Source: Pontibacter sp. Tf4
Lineage (GTDB): Bacteria; Bacteroidota; Bacteroidia; Cytophagales; Hymenobacteraceae
DNA: 64,000 bases
Direction of reading: 5' to 3'
Assembly: GCF_014212495.1 (NCBI RefSeq)
Contig: NZ_JACKZC010000001.1
Coordinates: 62,001 to 126,000, forward strand
The notes under the pieces were generated by a model. That model was not told the origin of the DNA. It saw only the letters and a program-made list of their open reading frames with translations, and searched no databases. The position numbers and the translations under genes were made by a program. Positions within the stretch are counted from its first letter, which is position 1. Every line of letters begins with the position of its first letter. Of the stretch, positions 1 to 7,831 are shown piece by piece.

Positions 1-127
1 CAAACATTAGGCACCGACCAACTGTTGCATTACAGAAATCAGTGAACAGTAATCATTTAACAATAAGCAATTAACAATTGCTCCTTTATTCAATCATTCA
101 AAATTCAGTTATTCAAAATTAAACCCC

Positions 128-610
128 ATGGCCGAATCGCTTATCGTTGACCAGAACCTTAGCAAAGAAGAAAAATATAAAAGCCTGTTACCGCAGATCG
201 AAGCCTTAACAACCGGCGAAACCGACCTGATTGCCAACATCTCGAACCTGGTAGCTGCCCTGAAACAGGGGTTTGGTTTTTTCTGGGTTGGCGTTTATTT
301 TAACAAAGAAGGACAACTGGTGCTAGGTCCGTTTCAGGGGCCGATTGCCTGCACTCGCATACCATACCACAAAGGCGTTTGCGGCGCAAGCTATACCCGC
401 CGGGAAACTATAGTTGTTCCTGACGTGGAAGCTTTCCCGGGCCACATTGCCTGCGCCAGCGAATCCAAATCCGAAATTGTAGTGCCGGTTATAAAAGATG
501 GCGATGTAAAACTGGTGCTGGACGTAGACAGCGATAAACTAAACGACTTCGACGAAACAGATCAGAAATACCTGGAGCAGCTGATGAAGCTGGTAGAAAG
601 CTGGTATTAA
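128..610 (+). CDS. msrC: Free methionine-(R)-sulfoxide reductase (GAF-domain fRMsr)
   Basis: A 160-residue single GAF-domain protein. This family reduces free methionine-R-sulfoxide to methionine in the cytoplasm as part of oxidative-damage repair. The GAF core spans about residues 35-158. Three cysteines at 75 (GPIACTR), 85 (KGVCG) and 109 (HIACAS) match in number and spacing the catalytic and resolving cysteines of E. coli YebR/MsrC, and the segments around them (YHKGVCG, SEIVVPV) are typical of the family. Length is normal. The ATG at 128 follows an A/T-rich leader without a clear Shine-Dalgarno, as is usual in Bacteroidota. It stands alone on the plus strand, facing psd across a repeat-rich gap. 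An AACTATAGTT palindrome lies inside the gene near 409, read as Thr-Ile-Val. Identity is firm from family knowledge; activity is inferred. Confidence 0.92.
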   Translation: MAESLIVDQNLSKEEKYKSLLPQIEALTTGETDLIANISNLVAALKQGFGFFWVGVYFNKEGQLVLGPFQGPIACTRIPYHKGVCGASYTRRETIVVPDVEAFPGHIACASESKSEIVVPVIKDGDVKLVLDVDSDKLNDFDETDQKYLEQLMKLVESWY

Positions 611-1024
611 ATATAGATGCTGGATTTTAGACTCAAGACATTAGACTTTATAATTTAAAGCTATAGTTACAAGAGCAAATCTATAGTTTGGGCTCGGTTC
701 GAAAACTCATAGTCCAGATCAACGCTTAAACTATAGTTCTATAGTTTTAAAAACTGGCGCCGGTATCTGACCGGTGACGCACAGTGGGTGCGAGCCTCCA
801 GACTCGCTTGGCTATAGTTGCAATGTACTGCCAAACTATAGTTGAGCCTATAGTTTCATAGCGGAGACGCAAAATCTTGCGTCTCTACATCAAATCCTGA
901 CAATCCTATAATCCTGTAAATCCTGATTCAGACAAATAAAAAGGCCGCTGCAACTATAGTTACAGCGGCCTTTTTGTTTTTATAGTCTAATGTTTAGCGT
1001 CTAATATCTAACGTCTTTAAAACC
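611..1024. repeat. Intergenic repeat region: eight CTATAG motifs and several hairpins
   Basis: This 414-bp gap has no gene. It carries eight CTATAG hexamers (about 661, 680, 731, 740, 812, 835, 848, 953), nearly all as CTATAGTT or AACTATAG. A three-hairpin module lies at about 754-811: CCGGT/ACCGG at 760-774, CGCAC/GTGCG at 778-792, then GAG/CTC. A 9-bp hairpin at 864-885 (GAGACGCAA, loop AATC, TTGCGTCTC) is followed by TACA. At about 890-930 are repeats of the AATCCTG type, related in inverted orientation to the GATTAAGGGGATTT repeats elsewhere in the window. The gap ends with a terminator-like hairpin. Confidence 0.8.
939..975. terminator. Bidirectional terminator hairpin with an AACTATAGTT loop
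   Basis: AAAAAGGCCGCTG pairs with CAGCGGCCTTTTT, giving a GC stem flanked by A and T runs suitable for either strand. It lies between convergent msrC (+) and psd (-). The loop contains the full 10-bp palindrome AACTATAGTT, which is unusual. Confidence 0.85.
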
Positions 1025-1708
1025 TTACCCGAACAAGGTTGGAGCTTCGGTTTTCAGCTGGGCAATTACGGTTTCGCCGCCTTTGGTTTTCTGCCCTAAC
1101 TGTACTTTAATCTCCGTGTCCAGCGGTACAAAAACATCTACACGCGAACCAAATTTAATAAAGCCGAACTCCTCGCCCTGGCTAACTTCATCGCCTTCGT
1201 TTACATACCAGACAATACGACGGGCCATAGCGCCGGCAATCTGACGGAACAACACCTCAGGGCCTGCAGTAGACTCTACTACCACTGTAGTGCGCTCGTT
1301 CTGTGTGCTTGATTTCGGGTGCCAGGCTACAAAATAGTTACCCGGATGATACTTAAAATACTTTACGATGCCTGAAACCGGGTTACGCGTAACGTGCACG
1401 TTTATCGGCGACATAAAAATAGAGATCTGCTTACGCTTGTCCTTAAAGTATTCCGGCTCTTCTACTTCCTCTATTACCACTACTTTCCCATCGGCAGGGG
1501 CTACCAGCAGGTCTTCGTGCAGCAGCAGGTTGCGGTACGGACTCCGGAAAAACTGAAGTATAAGCAGGAACAGCACTGCAGATACACCGGAGAAAATTTT
1601 GTTGAAGGTATTGTTTTCGGAGTTGAAGTGGTAAAGCAACAAGTTGATTGCTACTAACCCTAACAATGTAAAAAACAGAATTTTTCGTCCTTCTTTATGA
1701 ATCTTCAT
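1025..1708 (-). CDS. psd: Phosphatidylserine decarboxylase family protein
   Basis: A 227-residue short-form phosphatidylserine decarboxylase, which makes phosphatidylethanolamine from phosphatidylserine at the inner membrane. Two hydrophobic segments near residues 8-27 and 38-54 form the membrane anchor. The family core follows, with PADGKV (71-76), MSPINVHVTR (99-108) and, near the end, KFGSRVD with the Gly187-Ser188 pair. Self-cleavage at that pair is known to create the pyruvoyl cofactor. The short length and KFGSR motif fit the archaeal-type/Bacteroidota group. The start ATG at 1708 gives a basic N-terminus. Upstream on the same strand are gdh and cdsA. CdsA makes the CDP-diacylglycerol that feeds this pathway, so the grouping is functional even though gdh intervenes. 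Confidence 0.94.
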   Translation of the reverse strand: MKIHKEGRKILFFTLLGLVAINLLLYHFNSENNTFNKIFSGVSAVLFLLILQFFRSPYRNLLLHEDLLVAPADGKVVVIEEVEEPEYFKDKRKQISIFMSPINVHVTRNPVSGIVKYFKYHPGNYFVAWHPKSSTQNERTTVVVESTAGPEVLFRQIAGAMARRIVWYVNEGDEVSQGEEFGFIKFGSRVDVFVPLDTEIKVQLGQKTKGGETVIAQLKTEAPTLFG

Positions 1709-1749
1709 TCTTGTGTTGTGAAATTACTGCAGCTACTTTTATAAGTTAT

Positions 1750-1781
1750 AATAGCCCATCCAGTTTCGTGGATGGGCTATT
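1750..1781 (-). terminator. Terminator of the glutamate dehydrogenase gene
   Basis: A perfect 13-bp stem, AATAGCCCATCCA with TGGATGGGCTATT and a 6-nt loop, lies about 50 bp downstream of the gdh stop on the minus strand. The psd gene begins just beyond it, so psd may depend on readthrough or its own promoter. Confidence 0.75.
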
Positions 1782-1832
1782 ATCTGCATCAAAATTATAT
1801 AAACTTTCGCTTATTTTTATAAAAATCTTTGC

Positions 1833-3107
1833 TTAGAAGCCTCCGCGGTATTTGTACGTCATGGCTACCTTGTCTATAGCCACAATGTAAGCGGCAATAC
1901 GCATTGGTACATTATACTTTTGCGATGTGGCATAAACACGCTCAAACGACTCGTTCATGATACGCTCGGCACGCTCGTTTACGCGGTCCAGTGTCCATTT
2001 AAAGCCCATGCGGTTCTGTACCCACTCAAAGTAAGATACGGTTACACCACCTGAGTTTGCCAGGATATCCGGCACCACCATAATACCTTTTTCGTTGATG
2101 ATGTTGTCGGCTTTGTAAGAAGTTGGTCCGTTGGCACCCTCCACAATCAGGCGGGCCTGTATCTTATCAACGTTCTTGATCGTGATCACATCTTCCACAG
2201 CAGCCGGGATGATCACATCTACTTTAGAAGTAAGCAGTTCATCCGGGTCCATCATTTCAGCACCTTTGTAACCTTCCAGTCGGCCGTTGTGTGCGTTCTT
2301 GTACTCAATGGCATCTTCAATATCAATGCCGTTATCGTTCCAGTAAGCGCCGCTCACGTCGCTCACGCCTAATATCTTCACGCCACGTTCGGCCATCAGT
2401 TTAGCAGCCCATGCACCTACGTTACCAAAGCCTTGTATAGCAGCCGTAGATTTTGAAGGGTCCATGCCCAGTTTATCCATCGCTGCCATCGCCGATACCA
2501 TCACACCACGGCCGGTAGCCTCTACGCGGCCAAGCGAACCGCCCAGTACAAGCGGCTTGCCGGTTACTACAGCGTGTACCGTAGAGCCTTTTGTTTTAGA
2601 GTACTCGTCCATCAGCCAGGCCATTTCGCGCGGACCTGTACCCATGTCCGGAGCCGGAATATCCTGATCCGGGCCAAAAGTATCAGCCAGTGCAGCAGTG
2701 TACGCTCTTGTCAAGCGCTCTATCTCGCCGGCCGACATGGTAAACGGATCGCAGATGATACCGCCTTTTGCACCGCCATAAGGAATATCCACCACCGCGC
2801 ATTTCCAGGTCATCCAGGCAGCAAGGGCCTTTACTTCATCCAGAAATACATCAGGAGCATAACGTATACCGCCTTTCGAAGGGCCCAGTATAGTAGAGTG
2901 TATTACACGGTAACCTTCAAATACGCGAACCTTGCCGTCATCCATCGTTACAGGCACGTTCACGATCACCTGGCGGGTAGGCGATTTTAATACGTTATAT
3001 GTCTCTTCATCCAACCCCAATACTTCAGCAGCAATATTGAAGCGTGACATCATCGATTCGAACGGGTTCTCCCTATCCTTGATCGGTGCTGGCTCTTTGT
3101 ATAACAT
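1833..3107 (-). CDS. Glutamate dehydrogenase (Glu/Leu/Phe/Val dehydrogenase family)
   Basis: A 424-residue amino-acid dehydrogenase interconverting glutamate and 2-oxoglutarate plus ammonia with NAD(P). Substrate-domain motifs are clear: GPSKGGIR (75-82), a lysine in TWKCAVV (Lys102) and the glycine-rich PYGGAKGGI (109-117) with Lys114. The nucleotide-binding half carries the Rossmann motif QGFGNVGAWA. Length and motifs fit the hexameric GDH class of about 420 residues. The ATG at 3107 is the first start and the N-terminus matches the family. It lies between cdsA and psd on the same strand, with a strong terminator behind it. Two further members of the superfamily are in this window, the more divergent enzyme from 27419 and leucine dehydrogenase at 39213. 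Cofactor preference cannot be read with certainty. Confidence 0.93.
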   Translation of the reverse strand: MLYKEPAPIKDRENPFESMMSRFNIAAEVLGLDEETYNVLKSPTRQVIVNVPVTMDDGKVRVFEGYRVIHSTILGPSKGGIRYAPDVFLDEVKALAAWMTWKCAVVDIPYGGAKGGIICDPFTMSAGEIERLTRAYTAALADTFGPDQDIPAPDMGTGPREMAWLMDEYSKTKGSTVHAVVTGKPLVLGGSLGRVEATGRGVMVSAMAAMDKLGMDPSKSTAAIQGFGNVGAWAAKLMAERGVKILGVSDVSGAYWNDNGIDIEDAIEYKNAHNGRLEGYKGAEMMDPDELLTSKVDVIIPAAVEDVITIKNVDKIQARLIVEGANGPTSYKADNIINEKGIMVVPDILANSGGVTVSYFEWVQNRMGFKWTLDRVNERAERIMNESFERVYATSQKYNVPMRIAAYIVAIDKVAMTYKYRGGF

Positions 3108-3203
3108 TATTTTAATCTTTTGATTTGATCAGTTTGATTAAGATTTATGAAGTAAAGGTATATAATTTATGCATACAACCGCCTACTATACAGCAAACAA
3201 AAA

Positions 3204-4031
3204 TCAGAAGATCTGAAGGAAAGCAACTATAAACGGGATGGCTATAATCAGGCTGTCGAAGCGGTCTAAAATGCCACCGTGCCCGGGCAGCAACGTACCC
3301 GAATCCTTAACCCCCAGGCTGCGCTTCAGCAACGATTCTACCAGGTCGCCGAGCACACCGAAGACCGATACGATCACGCCTATTCCCAGCCATTGGTACA
3401 CGGCCAGGTCCTGCAGGTACAGGCTTAAAATAAAAGCTACTATCAAGGTAAGAACAGAGCCGCCTATCCAGCCTTCCCAGGTCTTGCCCGGCGATACGCG
3501 CTCCATCAGTTTATTTTTCCCGAAGTTTTTACCGGCAATGTAAGCGCCCGTATCGGATGACCAGATCAACAGCATCAGGCCAAGTACGGGTTGCCAGGTA
3601 TAGGCCTGGGGCAGGTAGGCAATTTTGTGCAGCAGGCCAAACGGCAATGCTACATACAGTACGCCCAGCAATGTAAAAGCAATATTAGTGAATGGCTGCG
3701 GCTGCTTCCGGTATAGTTCCAGCACAAACGCCAGCCCCAGCAGCGGCATGGTCAGGTAAAGCAGTTCGCCCCCTATCAGGTCTTCTTCTATCAGGAAAAG
3801 GGCAACGTAAAGTACAGCTCCGAGGGTAATGCCTATAAACTTATTGGGTTTTATGCTTTGGGCTCCGGCCAGTTTATAAAACTCGAACAGCCCAAGCAGC
3901 ATCAGCCCCAGAAAAAGCAGAAAATAGGTCCACTCGCTTACAACTATACCGCCCACAAACAAGGCCGCGCCCAACACTCCTACTATTATGCGTTGCCATA
4001 CATTGCTCAGTCCCGAAATTTTCTTACCCAT
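3204..4031 (-). CDS. cdsA: Phosphatidate cytidylyltransferase (CDP-diacylglycerol synthase)
   Basis: A 275-residue polytopic membrane enzyme making CDP-diacylglycerol from phosphatidate and CTP, the branch point of phospholipid synthesis. About seven or eight hydrophobic segments are visible. The C-terminal half holds SPGKTWEGWIGG (about 181-192) and the family signature around GDLVESLLKRSLGVKDSG followed by PGHGGILDRFDSL, whose acidic residues bind metal and nucleotide. Length is typical. It is the second gene of a minus-strand group behind the CPBP protease gene; psd lies two genes further on. The start ATG at 4031 gives MGKKISG, a basic cytoplasmic tail before the first membrane segment. 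Confidence 0.94.
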   Translation of the reverse strand: MGKKISGLSNVWQRIIVGVLGAALFVGGIVVSEWTYFLLFLGLMLLGLFEFYKLAGAQSIKPNKFIGITLGAVLYVALFLIEEDLIGGELLYLTMPLLGLAFVLELYRKQPQPFTNIAFTLLGVLYVALPFGLLHKIAYLPQAYTWQPVLGLMLLIWSSDTGAYIAGKNFGKNKLMERVSPGKTWEGWIGGSVLTLIVAFILSLYLQDLAVYQWLGIGVIVSVFGVLGDLVESLLKRSLGVKDSGTLLPGHGGILDRFDSLIIAIPFIVAFLQIF

Positions 4032-4089
4032 GTAGTAGAGGATGCTATTAGAGCACTAAAGGTATAAAATTATCTATATTTTAAGATAC

Positions 4090-5052
4090 CTATAGTTCAG
4101 ATTCTGCTGCTGGTTCCGGAAGCGCATCGTTGCGTCGCGGTACTTCCTTAAACTCAGTATAAAGGTAATAAAGCACGGCAGCGCTCAGCAGGAACGAGAT
4201 CAGTACGCTCCACCAGTTCATCGGCTCCGTCGATTCCACGTCAAAATCTACCGCACCGGTTTGCTGCAGGTACAGCAGCAGCACCGTGAAACCATTGTTG
4301 AAAAAGTGTGCAACTATAGGCACCGAAATCCGCCCCGACCAGAAATACAGGTAGCCAAACAAAGCACCTAAAATAGCGCGCGGCACAAACCCGAAAAACT
4401 GTACGTGAATGGCAGCAAACACCAGCCCGGCAATCCAGATGGCCACATGCGGGTTGCCTGTCCAGCGGTGCAACTGTTTCTGCAACACACCCCGGAACAC
4501 AATTTCTTCGCCAATGGCCGGTATCACGGCAATAACCAGCAGGCCTACCAGCAGTTTCGGCACATCATCAAAATTGGCGATCAGTTTGGTCAGTTCGGCC
4601 AGCTCATCTTCCTTGGCACGCGCCCACTGCTCAAACTCGTTCATAAAGTCCGGGAAGTTTAGCGTAGCGTTCCAGTTAATGACAACCGAGTTGGCCGGCA
4701 TAATAATGATCATCAGAATACCCGACAACAAAACCAGCAGCGGCGTTACAGGCATTTTCCAGTTCAGGTATGGATCGATCTTATACCGTAAAACCCGCAG
4801 CATGATAAGCGGACCAACTATAAAAGACATAAACTGCACCACGCCCTGCAGTAGCAGCATAATGTTGCGCCCGCTGGGGTGCGAGGCCGGGTCAAGTGCT
4901 ATATCAGGCATCTCGACAAAGCCAATATTGAAGACAGTGGTAGCCAGTACGGCAAATATAAAACTGCCCACAAAATAGCCGCCTATCATAAATGCCAGCA
5001 ACAGCAGGATCACATAAACCGGATGTGTCTCTTTAGAGATGAAACCTTTCAT
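4090..5052 (-). CDS. CPBP-family intramembrane metalloprotease
   Basis: A membrane protein of the CAAX-protease/bacteriocin-processing (CPBP, Abi) family, with about eight hydrophobic segments. The catalytic motifs are present: EEIVFR (the EExxxR motif, glutamates near residues 182-183), a second histidine region AAIHVQFFGF, and HFFNN near the fourth motif. Substrates are not predictable. The reading frame stays open upstream to 5157, but that part overlaps divergent dusB and is not membrane-like, so I start at the ATG at 5052 (MKGFISKETH, 320 residues). The last codons are CTA TAG, so the stop codon comes from a CTATAG motif. The gene lies 58 bp ahead of cdsA on the same strand. Confidence 0.88.
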   Translation of the reverse strand: MKGFISKETHPVYVILLLLAFMIGGYFVGSFIFAVLATTVFNIGFVEMPDIALDPASHPSGRNIMLLLQGVVQFMSFIVGPLIMLRVLRYKIDPYLNWKMPVTPLLVLLSGILMIIIMPANSVVINWNATLNFPDFMNEFEQWARAKEDELAELTKLIANFDDVPKLLVGLLVIAVIPAIGEEIVFRGVLQKQLHRWTGNPHVAIWIAGLVFAAIHVQFFGFVPRAILGALFGYLYFWSGRISVPIVAHFFNNGFTVLLLYLQQTGAVDFDVESTEPMNWWSVLISFLLSAAVLYYLYTEFKEVPRRNDALPEPAAESEL

Positions 5053-5105
5053 ACAGGAGTTTAGGTTAAATTGGTGTAAATTTACGCGAATAATTAAATT
5101 TTGCT

Positions 5106-6101
5106 TTGGTAAAGATAGCGAACATAGAACTGGGCGAGTTCCCGCTGCTGCTGGCACCTATGGAAGACGTGAGCGATCCGCCGTTCCGGAAAGTGTGCAA
5201 AGCCAACGGGGCCGACCTGATGTACACTGAATTTATTTCCTCTGAAGGTTTGATACGCGACGCAGCCAAAAGTGTGCAAAAACTGGACATTTTTGACTAC
5301 GAGCGCCCCATTGGAATCCAGATCTTCGGCTCCGATATTGAGTCGATGCGCGAGGCGGCTATAGTCTCTTCACAAGCCGGCCCTGACCTGATAGATATTA
5401 ACTATGGTTGCCCTGTAAAGAACGTGGCCTGCAAAGGTGCGGGTGCTGCCCTGCTGCGCGATGTGCCCAAAATGGTGAAGATGACCGAGGAGATTGTGAA
5501 AGCAACCAACCTTCCGGTTACTGTTAAAACCCGCCTTGGCTGGGACGAAAACACCAAGTACATAGTTGAGACCGCCGAAAGATTACAGGATATTGGCATA
5601 AAAGCCCTGAGCATACATGGCCGCACACGCGTGCAGATGTACAAAGGCGAAGCCGACTGGAGCCTGATTGCCGAAGTAAAGAACAACCCGCGCATGCACA
5701 TCCCGATCTTCGGAAACGGCGATATCGATTCTCCCCAGAAAGCGCTGGAATACCGCAACCGTTATGGCGTAGATGGTATCATGATTGGCCGCGCCAGCAT
5801 TGGCTACCCGTGGATCTTTAATGAGATAAAGCATTACATGGCCACCGGCGAAATGTTAGCAGGCCCGACCCTGGAGGAACGTGTGGAAGTTTGTCGCCAG
5901 CACTTTACGCACTCCCTGGAGTGGAAAGGCGATAAACTGGGCATTTTTGAGATGCGCCGCCACTATACCAATTACTTCCGTGGTCTGCCGCACTTCAAAC
6001 CGCTCCGCATGAAGCTGGTACAGTCCGAAGATATTCAGGAGATTTATGATACGCTTGACGAGATTGCTGCCACGATGAGCTATGCGGAGTTAGAAAGCTG
6101 A
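5106..6101 (+). CDS. dusB: tRNA-dihydrouridine synthase
   Basis: A 331-residue flavoenzyme that reduces uridine to dihydrouridine in tRNA D-loops. The TIM-barrel FMN domain fills the first 240 residues: APMEDVSDPPFR (17-28), the catalytic loop GCPVKNVACKGAG (101-113) with Cys109 as proton donor, and phosphate-binding GNGDI and GIMIGRASIG. A C-terminal helical domain with tRNA-contacting residues (RRHYTNYFRGL) follows. The start is a TTG at 5106, the only in-frame start that keeps the MVKIANIELG N-terminus. The gene is transcribed divergently from the CPBP protease, with only 53 bp between starts. It is followed at once by a strong hairpin terminator, so it is monocistronic. Confidence 0.94.
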   Translation: MVKIANIELGEFPLLLAPMEDVSDPPFRKVCKANGADLMYTEFISSEGLIRDAAKSVQKLDIFDYERPIGIQIFGSDIESMREAAIVSSQAGPDLIDINYGCPVKNVACKGAGAALLRDVPKMVKMTEEIVKATNLPVTVKTRLGWDENTKYIVETAERLQDIGIKALSIHGRTRVQMYKGEADWSLIAEVKNNPRMHIPIFGNGDIDSPQKALEYRNRYGVDGIMIGRASIGYPWIFNEIKHYMATGEMLAGPTLEERVEVCRQHFTHSLEWKGDKLGIFEMRRHYTNYFRGLPHFKPLRMKLVQSEDIQEIYDTLDEIAATMSYAELES

Positions 6102-6148
6102 TTCAGTTAGAAAGTTAGAAAAGTATAAGTTAGAAAGTTATACGATAG

Positions 6149-6179
6149 GCGCCTGTTGCTTTTTGCGGCAGGCGCTTTT
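6149..6179 (+). terminator. Terminator of dusB
   Basis: GCGCCTG pairs with CAGGCGC around an inner TTGC/GCGG stem and is followed by TTTTGTTTTT. It lies 48 bp after the dusB stop. Confidence 0.88.
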
Positions 6180-6184
6180 GTTTT

Positions 6185-6545
6185 TGGACCAGTGATTAAG
6201 GGGATTTTTCTGATTATCAGGATTCCTGTCTGAACTGCGGATTAATGGAGATTTAATGGATTTTGGGATTCGTTATAGTTTGATCTATAGTTCTATAGTT
6301 GCTGCAGCTACATATATTCGCTGGCGCGGGTTTTCAACCCGTGTCTGATTGTAGGGTTGAGTTTGCAACTCAACTGGCCCGAAAGGGACAGGCTTCAGCG
6401 CTGGCTATAGTTCTATAGTTGCCTTTTTAACCCACCCCTACCCCTCCCGAGAGGGGAATTTCAGCCCCTGCTATAGTTTGAGCTACAGTTCTATAGTTGC
6501 TGCTGGTCATCCCCCTACCCCCTTCAAAGGGGGCAATTCTGCTAA
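6185..6545. repeat. Composite intergenic repeat array, copy A
   Basis: The modules, in order, are as follows. First is a GATTAAGGGGATTT-type repeat (about 6188-6270). Next comes a cluster of CTATAGTT motifs around TTGCTGCAGC. A three-hairpin module follows (6321-6405) with CGGGTT/AACCCG, GTTGAGTT/AACTCAAC and CCC-GAAA-GGG. After another CTATAGTT pair comes a C-rich hairpin (about 6430-6460, CCCACCCCTACCCCTCC opening into GAGGGGAATT). The array ends with more CTATAGTT and a second C-rich hairpin around CCCCCTTCAAAGGGGG (about 6507-6532). The same order recurs at 42245-42610. No coding potential was seen. Confidence 0.82.
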
Positions 6546-6561
6546 AATCATAAAAAATAAC

Positions 6562-6683
6562 GCCCTCGCTCGCCTCTGGCGAGTGTGAGCTATTTGGTGG
6601 CGTCTCGCCACCTGCGCCTTAGGCGCAGCTTTAAGCGGCCTGAGTCCGCAGGTAACGCACGCTCGCCAGAGGCCGGCGAGGGC
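6562..6683. other. Cloverleaf-like structured element, 122 bp
   Basis: An outer stem pairs 6562-6587 with 6658-6683: GCCCTCGC with GCGAGGGC, CCTCTGGCGAG with CTCGCCAGAGG, then TGTG with CACG, broken by a small internal loop. Inside are three hairpins: GGTGGCG/CGCCACC at 6596-6612, TGCGCC/GGCGCA at 6613-6627, and GCGG/CCGC at 6635-6649. It is much richer in G+C than its flanks, has no T-tract and no coding potential. It is flanked by partial copies of the C-rich hairpin repeat (CTTCAAAGGGGG left, CTTTGAAGGGGG right). Function unknown. Confidence 0.75.
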
Positions 6684-6819
6684 AAAATAATAGAATGAGA
6701 CAGCCTTGCCTTTGAAGGGGGAAAATTCTGCTGTTGCTATAGTTTACCTCTACTTCTTTAATTCATACTTCCTAAACTCTTACTTCCAAACTTTTTAACT
6801 TTCTAACTATAAATTCCTC

Positions 6820-6827
6820 TACTTTTG
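6820..6827 (+). promoter_or_regulatory. Probable -7 box (TAnnTTTG) of the EamA transporter gene
   Basis: TACTTTTG matches the Bacteroidota -7 consensus TAnnTTTG and lies 31 bp before the TTG start at 6859. The stretch 6684-6819 holds a partial C-rich repeat, one CTATAGTT near 6739 and runs of AACTTTCTAACT-like sequence. I see no clear -33 TTTG at standard spacing. Confidence 0.5.
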
Positions 6828-6858
6828 CGCACTTCTAAATCTTAACTTTCTAACTCGC

Positions 6859-7758
6859 TTGTCTACTATTACTCAACATCAAAAAACCGGAATGCCGGCG
6901 CTTGCCTGGTTCCTGGTCGTTATACTGGCGCTTATCTGGGGCACCTCCTTTATCCTGATCAAAAAGGGACTGGTGGTGTATTCGTCGGATGAGCTGGGGG
7001 CCTGGCGCATAACAATTGCCTTTCTTACCCTGCTGCCATGGGCAATCAAACATATCCGGCAGGCAAAGCCGCGCCACTGGAAGTTTTTACTGGGCAGCGG
7101 CCTGCTGGGCAACCTGATTCCGGCTTTTCTGTTTGCCTATGCCGAAACCCGTCTTGCCAGCGGGCTGGCTGGTGTGCTTAATTCGCTGACAGCTCTTTTC
7201 ACGCTGCTGGTGGGTGCCGTCTTTTTTCACCAGGCCATTACCTGGATGCGGATGCTGGGTATCCTGATCGGTATTGCGGGCACAGCGGTGCTTATCTTTT
7301 CGGGTGGCGAGAATACCAACTTCGACAATACTATGTATGGGCTGTACATTGTAGTGGCTACCATCTGCTACGGCGGCAGCGTAAACATCATCAAGTATAA
7401 ACTGCAGGGTTTGCAGCCGTTTGTCATGTCGAGCCTGGCGCTGCTGACAGTGGGGCCGATGGCATTTGTTTACCTGCTCACCACCGATGCTTTTAACAAA
7501 TTGCAGCATACACCGGGCGCCGGCGAAGCGCTGCTCTACATTGGCATCCTTGCCGTATTCAGCACAGCTGTCGGGTTGGTGCTATTCAATAAGCTTATTC
7601 ATATCTCTACGCCGCTGTTTGCCAGTTCATCCACGTACCTGATACCTATAGTTGCGCTGATGTGGGGCGTGCTGGACGGCGAAACCATTCACCTGTGGCA
7701 TTATGTAGGCATGGTCATTATCCTGGTTGGGGTATTTATCGTGAACCGCGCCAGGTAG
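6859..7758 (+). CDS. EamA/DMT-family transporter
   Basis: A 299-residue inner-membrane protein of the drug/metabolite transporter superfamily with two EamA repeats of five membrane segments each (about residues 15-145 and 160-297). The first repeat begins ALIWGTSFILIKKGL and the second contains SVNIIKYKL. Members export metabolites, often amino acids or their analogues; the substrate cannot be told. The TTG start at 6859 follows a TAnnTTTG box; an ATG at 6892 would remove 11 non-membrane residues and is the alternative. The gene is alone on the plus strand and converges on the first giant T9SS gene, with a shared hairpin terminator. A CTATAGTT inside the gene near 7648 encodes part of Pro-Ile-Val-Ala. 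Confidence 0.9.
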   Translation: MSTITQHQKTGMPALAWFLVVILALIWGTSFILIKKGLVVYSSDELGAWRITIAFLTLLPWAIKHIRQAKPRHWKFLLGSGLLGNLIPAFLFAYAETRLASGLAGVLNSLTALFTLLVGAVFFHQAITWMRMLGILIGIAGTAVLIFSGGENTNFDNTMYGLYIVVATICYGGSVNIIKYKLQGLQPFVMSSLALLTVGPMAFVYLLTTDAFNKLQHTPGAGEALLYIGILAVFSTAVGLVLFNKLIHISTPLFASSSTYLIPIVALMWGVLDGETIHLWHYVGMVIILVGVFIVNRAR

Positions 7759-7780
7759 CGGCATAAACTATAGTTATAAG

Positions 7781-7808
7781 AAAGGCTCCCGCAGAACAGG
7801 AGCCTTTT
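7781..7808. terminator. Bidirectional terminator between the EamA gene and the 1813-residue T9SS gene
   Basis: AAAGGCTCC pairs with GGAGCCTTT (9-bp stem) with T-rich sequence on both strands, between converging genes. An AACTATAGTT palindrome abuts it on the left (about 7767-7776). Confidence 0.87.
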
Positions 7809-7831
7809 CTTTTGCAGAAACTATCAGGGTT

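Noticed and set aside
5053-5157. Longer N-terminus of the CPBP protease
   Set aside because: It overlaps divergent dusB and is not membrane-like; the ATG at 5052 gives a normal family start.
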